DNA from: Leishmania mexicana MHOM/GT/2001/U1103
Lineage: Eukaryota > Euglenozoa > Kinetoplastea > Trypanosomatida > Trypanosomatidae
Assembly: GCF_000234665.1 (NCBI RefSeq)
Contig: NC_018312.1
Span: 1,598,108-1,662,107 of the forward strand
Length of the DNA: 64,000 nt
Direction of reading: 5' to 3'
This document shows positions 58,911 through 64,000 of this stretch, piece by piece. How positions within the stretch are numbered: position 1 is the first letter of the stretch; each line of letters opens with the position of its first letter. Position numbers and translations under genes: made by a program. A model generated the notes under the pieces. It saw nothing but the letters and a program-made list of their open reading frames with translations. It ran no database searches and was not told the DNA's origin.

Positions 58911-59830
58911 GTGCCTGACCTGCGCGAGCACGTGCCTGGTGCCACCCCCTGTCCTTACGGCGGCGCGCCGGGGGAGGGCGTTGGCCCGTTACTTTCGCCC
59001 CTCCTCTGCCCGCCGCCATGTGCGTGCATCCTGTATGCTGCGCCTGTGCGTCCACACACGTCGTGCGCTTTCACAAAAAGTCGCACGGTGCCTGCGTGGT
59101 GTCGTCCTGCCTGTACAGCGTAAAAGCATTCGCTGTGTGCCATGCGATCTTGCCCGTCTCTCTCCACACACACGCGCACCCCGCGCTTTCTGACGCGCAT
59201 GGAAAGCGAGAGGCGGAGAGGAGACGCGCGTCTCACCGTCTTCCCCCTCGGACCGCCGCCCTCTCCGCCCCTCCCCCGTTCGTCTGTTGTTTTGCGCCTC
59301 GTTCTTATTATTATCCGCACTAGTGTCCGTGTGTCTGTGCGTGTATGGCGGCGGGGGAGGGGAATCGAGAGACAGAGAGCTTTCATATCTACATCAGAGA
59401 CGCACCCGGAGATGCTCTGCCACCGCCTACCCGCCGTCGCTTCTTCAGGGGGGATGCTAGCTCACCCGGCTTTGTCTCCGCCTCTCCGTGCTCCGCCCCT
59501 CTCCCTCTCCCTCTCCCCCTCCTCCATCACACGCGCATACGCAGGTGTACACGCACATGGGCACACGTCCGTTTCAGTTTACACTGCACTGTCTGTGTAC
59601 GCGCGTGCGGTACTCTCTATTGCTCCTTTCTCCTCCCTCAATTTCGTGCCTCTTTGCTTGAGGCCTCGACTGCTTTGTGCTTATACCTCCCTTCGTTCCC
59701 GCAATATACACCGCCCTTTTCCCTCCGACTTCTTCCCCTCTCCCCCACCTTCACACGTGCACACGGACGGCGTTGCGCTCAGCGCACTTCTTTGCCCGGG
59801 CTTATCGTGCCTGCAGGTTGCCGATGACCC
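58911..59830 (+). other. 3' flank of the dimethylargininase-like gene
   Basis: This 0.9-kb gene-free segment has pyrimidine blocks at about 59494-59525 and 59625-59755, with CA-rich patches. It is probably 3' UTR and polyadenylation zone. No coding content was recognised on either strand. Confidence 0.5.
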
Positions 59831-60222
59831 TGGTGACGAGGGCACACCTCAGCGCGACATCACACGGTCCAGTATCCACGCTCTGTGTGTGGGGAGCCGC
59901 CAAGCAGCCCCCCTATATCCCCTGCCAGTGCCGAGCCGCTTCTGGTGGTGACAGGGCCAAGCACCTACGGCGTGGTGAGGTGGGAGCGGTTTGCCGCGAC
60001 TGATGTCGGCGGCGGGGTCCTGGATGGCGCTGCCTCGGAGCGACCTGCGGCTGTGAGCGCGCCTGTGCCGCCCATATGATGGGGAGGGTGTCCACGCGAC
60101 TCGAGCGTATCCGACCTGGCCCTCACACTGCCTACTGGTGGCGGGGGGCCGAGCCACCCCGAGGGAGGGATGCGCCAGGCGACGGGGCGCGTGGCCGGCC
60201 GGTGGGCGGGGTGGCGTCGGGC
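59831..60222 (+). repeat. SIDER-like retroposon, second subfamily, copy C (shorter)
   Basis: This 392-bp direct copy is nearly identical to 47691-48082 (one difference noticed, G for A near 59946). It stops matching after GTGGCGTCGGGC, about 50 bp before the end of copies A and B, so its 3' part is missing or replaced. It lies in the long spacer between the broken dimethylargininase-like gene and the kinase gene. Confidence 0.8.
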
Positions 60223-62133
60223 GCGTGTGCTTGTGGGTCGGGGTACCAACTTCTGCGGCTGAAGTCTTTATTTCAATTTGTGGTGAAAGTGATACGGATT
60301 TACTCCCTGCCCTCTCCTCTGTTATCATAAGAGCGAGTGAGTGCAGCACAGTGGGAAAGCGAAACAAGAGAGCGAGGGCCGCAGCGACAGCAGCGACCGT
60401 GACGCAGGGCGAAGGCTACAGAGCTGTGCCAGCGCAAGGGGAGGGGGTGGTGTGGGGAGGGCGCATACAACGTTCTCCCCGCTCTTCTTCTGCTTCCTTT
60501 CTGCGCGCATTTTCCTCACAGGCACACCAAGTGCGGAGCTCGCGGATGGAAGGCCGATTGCAGTGCGCGTGCACCACCCTCGTTTACCTTCCCACGCAAG
60601 CACGCACACACACAGAACACAGGCGCAGACGCATGGGGGGGGCGCACGTAGCGCTGGTGTTTCACCCACTGACCCATTACTCACCCGGGGAAGGTGTGAA
60701 AGCTGCCGTCCTCTGCATCCTCTCTCTTGCGTGTTTCTTTTTTTTTCGATGCGCAAAGCTCATCTCTTGGGCGTCACTTTGTCTCTCCCTCTGCCCCCCT
60801 CCCTTGCATCTCGCAAACCCCTGCGCACATTCGCCACGCGCAGAGTTTCGACCCGTCTTCTGTCTCCCCCATTACGCACTGACACACGCACCCTCACACA
60901 CCTACGCTTGCTCCTCTTGGACACTTCGCTTTTTCCTCTGATACGGCTGGCCATTTGTGCTACTGCCTTTGTTTTTCTCTGTAGTGAAGAGGCAGCCGGC
61001 GCGTGTGTGTGTGTGTCTGCCTGCGGGTGTCGCCACGTGCAGCGTCTACACGCGTGTGAGATGCAGCCCCCCCTCCTCGCCTCTTGCGCAGTACCACCAC
61101 ATCGCCGCATATTTCTCTTTGTGCCGGTGCGAGACTCACCCTCGCGTGCGCCTACGCATTTGCAACCACCCACGCACACGCAAACAGGCGCATAGGTCAG
61201 TTGTGTGGTGCATCCTCCCTCCTCGGCTGTGCCTCCTCCACCCCATTGATCGGGGCCTCTACTTACGGAGCGAGACATAACGGCGAGGGTCGCTTAACGT
61301 GTGCTTTGTGTCTTCTCCCCCTCTCTGCGTGCATGTGTCTCTGAGTGTGTGCCCACACCACGCCCTCCCTTCCATCTCCCTCCTCCCCCTTCCCGCCATC
61401 CGTCCATATTTCTCCATCTCCTTTATTGCGTGTTGCGCATTGTGTGTGTTGCTTCTCCCTTTTCCGTTTTCGCTCTGTTCCCCCACCGCCATACTTATCT
61501 GCTCTTGTTCCTCGTCTCCTTCCCTCGCTGCTCTCGCCCCCCTCCCATTTTGTGTCTCACACTTCTTCGCTTGGGCCGCATATACATGTACACGTAGACA
61601 TATCTATCTGTATCTATATACGTACACACACACACACACACACCCCTCTCTATACATATACATGCATATACATGCGTGCACCTGTATGTGTAACTTCTTT
61701 TCCTTTTCGCTGTTCGCATGTGCTTTGCGCGTGTGTGTGGTCTTCGCTGTCCCTCCCCCCCTCTCCGCGTTTCTCTGTTCGTTTAGGCTCGATGCGTTTG
61801 CATTTGACGCCTCTGCTGATCTCTCTTTACTTTCCGCATTATCCTCTCTCTCTCGCCCTCACGCCGCAACTGCGTTGCGCGGGTGTGTCTATCTGCACGT
61901 TTGCCAGGCCCCTCCCCCACCCACACACGGACGCACCGAGACGCCGACGCCGAGGCAGCGGGGGAGCGAAAGGTGGAGCGCCTCCGCCGCGTGCCCACCC
62001 CTTAAAGGCTTGACTGCAAAGGAAGGAGAGCACACCGGCACACGCACACAAGTACACATCAGCGCCGCTCTGTTTCCGCCAATTTTGTCCCTTTTCGTTT
62101 CTGTCGGTCATCAGCGTCTCCCTTTTGGTCGGC
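60223..62133 (+). other. Long intergenic region upstream of the kinase gene
   Basis: This 1.9-kb gene-free stretch has many pyrimidine blocks (60470-60515, 60721-60750, 61361-61425, 61441-61560, 61755-61860) and CA-rich DNA, including a microsatellite at 61624-61643. The last pyrimidine-rich stretch (about 62072-62112) ends in CATCAG (AG 62113-62114), 19 bases before the kinase ATG, and is the likely acceptor. Confidence 0.5.
61624..61643. repeat. CA microsatellite
   Basis: About ten CA units lie in the spacer upstream of the kinase gene. They are directly visible. Confidence 0.9.
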
Positions 62134-64000
62134 ATGCGGGACACGGCAGCAGCGGAACGCGAGCGGCTGCCGAGTCCGGCAGACGGCGACGTGGACAGCC
62201 TGTACGAGGATGGCACTGAGGCGGGGACGGCGAAGCAGAGAAGCACCGTCAGCACCACAGCGTTGTTTCTGGCCCTCCCGTGGCTCGGCTGCACACTGTT
62301 CCTGATCGCCGTTCTCCTCTACGTGAACGTCCACACCTTCTCCATGTGGAGCAGATTGGTGTCGATGCCCGGCGGGGTCGTTGCAGACGTCTCTGTGCAA
62401 CACCGCGACATGGCCCGCTACACTGTCCTGTTCGTGAGCCTTGTCCTCCTGGCGGTGCACTTGACCATTTCGTTCTGTCTCTTCCGCCGCGCCTATCACG
62501 TCTTGTGGGACGTGCAGATGTCCCTCGTGGAGCTGTCCTTCATGGTGGACGTGATCCGGACGCACCAGCACAGTACCTTCTTCTTTGTGGACTGTGTGGA
62601 GCGCGCGCAGTGCGTACGGGAATCGATGCGGTACTGGGTGAAGGAGTTTTCCGGTTTCAAGGAGATCTGCGCTGCGGAGATGGCTGTGAACCAAGTGACA
62701 CTGCGGCTGATGACCCGCCCCACGGAGAGCGCACAGCGACCGGAGTCGCCCGGGGCCACGCAGTTGCCGTGCACCGGCTCGGGGACGTCTTCGCCGGTGC
62801 AGCTGGCTTGCGGTGGCCGCTTGCCGCCCGAAACCACTGCTGCAGCCTTCCGGCTTCCTCAGGATGCGGCATGGTCGCCACATGCGCAGTCGGTGCGCAC
62901 GGACAGCGCCCATGCCGATCCTGGCCCCGGCCGGCAGCTGGCCGGCCACCAAAGCGGCTCCCGTCACTCCCTGTCGTTTACAACGGAGATGGGCATCGCG
63001 CAGGTGCCTTTCGAGGTAACGCTCAAGCGGCGCCACGTGGCGCTTCTTCTCCTCAGCTTTCTCACCTATCGGGAGCTTGTGCGTGCGGAGCCGGTGGAGG
63101 CACGGCAGATCTCCCGCGACTTCATCGCCGCCGTCAACATGTGCGCTCAGAGGTACAAGGGGTGCGTCGTCGAGCTGTACAGTGACCGCGCCATTCTGTC
63201 ATGGAACGCCTTCTTCGAGTCTGCCGGCAACTACGCCCAGACATGCGCGCAGTGCGGGGAGTGCTTCCACGATAGGTTTGTGCGCAGATTTTCCCCCGAG
63301 AGCGGCGCGTACTTCAGCACTGCCGGCTACACGGGCCACATTGTGTGCGGCACCACGACGGAGAAGTCGCTCCTGCTTCATGGTCAGCCCGTCTCGATGC
63401 TGCGCGGGCTCCCGACGCTGCTCGAGATGCGGTACTGCGCATATGTGTGGCTCGGCACCCCACCACCGGCGTGCACGAGTTCGCCGCTGTCGTGGACGCG
63501 GATTGGTGCCGTACAGGCCGGAGTCGGCTTCTCTGTTGATCTGCATGCCATGCGGCGCACACCGGCGGAGCCGCTGCCGGCGGCCATGGTGTGGCACATG
63601 CCCCAGTGGACGACATTCGGTGAGGAGCGCGCCGTCAGCGCAGAGGTGCTGACAAATGACGGCGCCGCGCGGCTGCAGCAGGGCGGGGGTACGGCGCCGG
63701 TGATGCCCGCAAGCACCGCTGCTGCCCTCCCAAGTTCTCCATTCCTTTCGTCTCCGCTGTCCCCCCGCGGCGTTGGCACGCCGTACGAGACGTTCTACGA
63801 TCGAAGCCACAATTGCTACCAGCTGTCCAACACAGTGCTCGGGGAGTCCAAGTCGTGCGTTGTGCGCCTCGCCATCTCGGAGACCGGGAACTTTGTGGCC
63901 GTGAAAGAGATCAAGATAGAACGCGGAGACGTCAAGCCCATTCGCCGGCGCCGCTATCAGCGCGAGAATCGGATTATCGTGACACGAGGCGAGAAGCCGC
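62134..64000 (+). CDS. Membrane-anchored protein kinase with degenerate nucleotide-cyclase-like domain (5' part; runs off window)
   Basis: Open from the ATG to the window end, this gives 622 codons with no stop. Two membrane spans lie at residues about 43-64 (ALFLALPWLGCTLFLIAVLL) and 96-117 (YTVLFVSLVLLAVHLTISFC). A cytosolic part follows. Residues about 305-425 follow the class III nucleotide cyclase strand pattern (HVALLLLSFLTYREL, YKGCVVELYSDRAILSWNAF, TGHIVCGTTTEKSLLLHGQP), but the first metal-binding Asp position reads as Leu, so it looks inactive. From about 562 a protein-kinase N-lobe begins, with a variant glycine loop (VLGESKSCVVRLAIS) and the ATP-anchoring Lys in FVAVKEIKI. The rest of the kinase lies beyond the window. 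The layout suggests a receptor-like kinase with a regulatory pseudo-cyclase. Ligand and substrate are unknown; a STE-type kinase is likely. Confidence 0.8.
   Translation, partial: MRDTAAAERERLPSPADGDVDSLYEDGTEAGTAKQRSTVSTTALFLALPWLGCTLFLIAVLLYVNVHTFSMWSRLVSMPGGVVADVSVQHRDMARYTVLFVSLVLLAVHLTISFCLFRRAYHVLWDVQMSLVELSFMVDVIRTHQHSTFFFVDCVERAQCVRESMRYWVKEFSGFKEICAAEMAVNQVTLRLMTRPTESAQRPESPGATQLPCTGSGTSSPVQLACGGRLPPETTAAAFRLPQDAAWSPHAQSVRTDSAHADPGPGRQLAGHQSGSRHSLSFTTEMGIAQVPFEVTLKRRHVALLLLSFLTYRELVRAEPVEARQISRDFIAAVNMCAQRYKGCVVELYSDRAILSWNAFFESAGNYAQTCAQCGECFHDRFVRRFSPESGAYFSTAGYTGHIVCGTTTEKSLLLHGQPVSMLRGLPTLLEMRYCAYVWLGTPPPACTSSPLSWTRIGAVQAGVGFSVDLHAMRRTPAEPLPAAMVWHMPQWTTFGEERAVSAEVLTNDGAARLQQGGGTAPVMPASTAAALPSSPFLSSPLSPRGVGTPYETFYDRSHNCYQLSNTVLGESKSCVVRLAISETGNFVAVKEIKIERGDVKPIRRRRYQRENRIIVTRGEKP

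Noticed and set aside
1..64000. CRISPR arrays, bacterial-type insertion sequences, phage genes, tRNA or rRNA genes, telomeric repeats
   Set aside because: No regularly spaced repeats, transposase signatures, cloverleaf-like sequences, rRNA or TTAGGG arrays were seen; the gene set is plainly kinetoplastid.

Overview
The window looks like a stretch of a Leishmania nuclear chromosome. Every gene I can call is intronless and on the + strand. The genes are 1-3 kb apart, and the spacers are full of polypyrimidine tracts followed by AG (trans-splice acceptors), CA/TG microsatellites and SIDER-like degenerate retroposons. The main gene set is kinetoplastid: ATP synthase subunit d-like, STI1/HOP, an EFHC1-like axonemal protein, PRPP synthetase, an exocyst Sec3-like protein, an RNA-editing RESC/MRB3010-like protein, SLU7, IFT121/WDR35, RNF10/Mag2. 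From memory, this order matches the STI1 region of Leishmania chromosome 8 and the Tb927.5.2930-3100 block of T. brucei. I could not check this, and the species cannot be fixed from the sequence alone.

Region by region: 1-3.6 kb is an anomalous, homopolymer-rich, GC-rich stretch with no credible gene, possibly poor-quality or mis-assembled sequence. 4.28-8.33 kb is a distinct island. Two 542-bp, almost identical inverted copies of a SIDER-like element enclose about 3 kb of visibly AT-richer DNA. That DNA carries an SDE2-type ubiquitin-fold protein and a ZSWIM2-type SWIM/RING/ZZ/RING protein. From 8.67 to 42 kb lies an orderly polycistronic run of mitochondrial, flagellar, nucleotide-metabolism, trafficking and RNA-processing genes. 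From 42 to 64 kb the picture is more dynamic. Three nearly identical direct copies of a second SIDER-like subfamily (42.4, 47.7 and 59.8 kb) sit among intact genes and two broken ones. The broken ones are a decayed poly(ADP-ribose) polymerase (43.0-44.5 kb) and a dimethylargininase-like gene with one in-frame TAG (58.05-58.9 kb). The window ends inside a membrane-anchored protein-kinase gene that also has a degenerate nucleotide-cyclase-like domain.

Taken together this is one directional gene cluster, with no strand switch seen between 5.2 and 64 kb. Regulation is expected to be post-transcriptional, through trans-splicing, polyadenylation and SIDER-containing UTRs. The observations most worth following are the ubiquitin-related island between inverted repeats, the PARP relic at what I believe is the syntenic PARP locus, the single-stop dimethylargininase, and the cyclase-like/kinase fusion.
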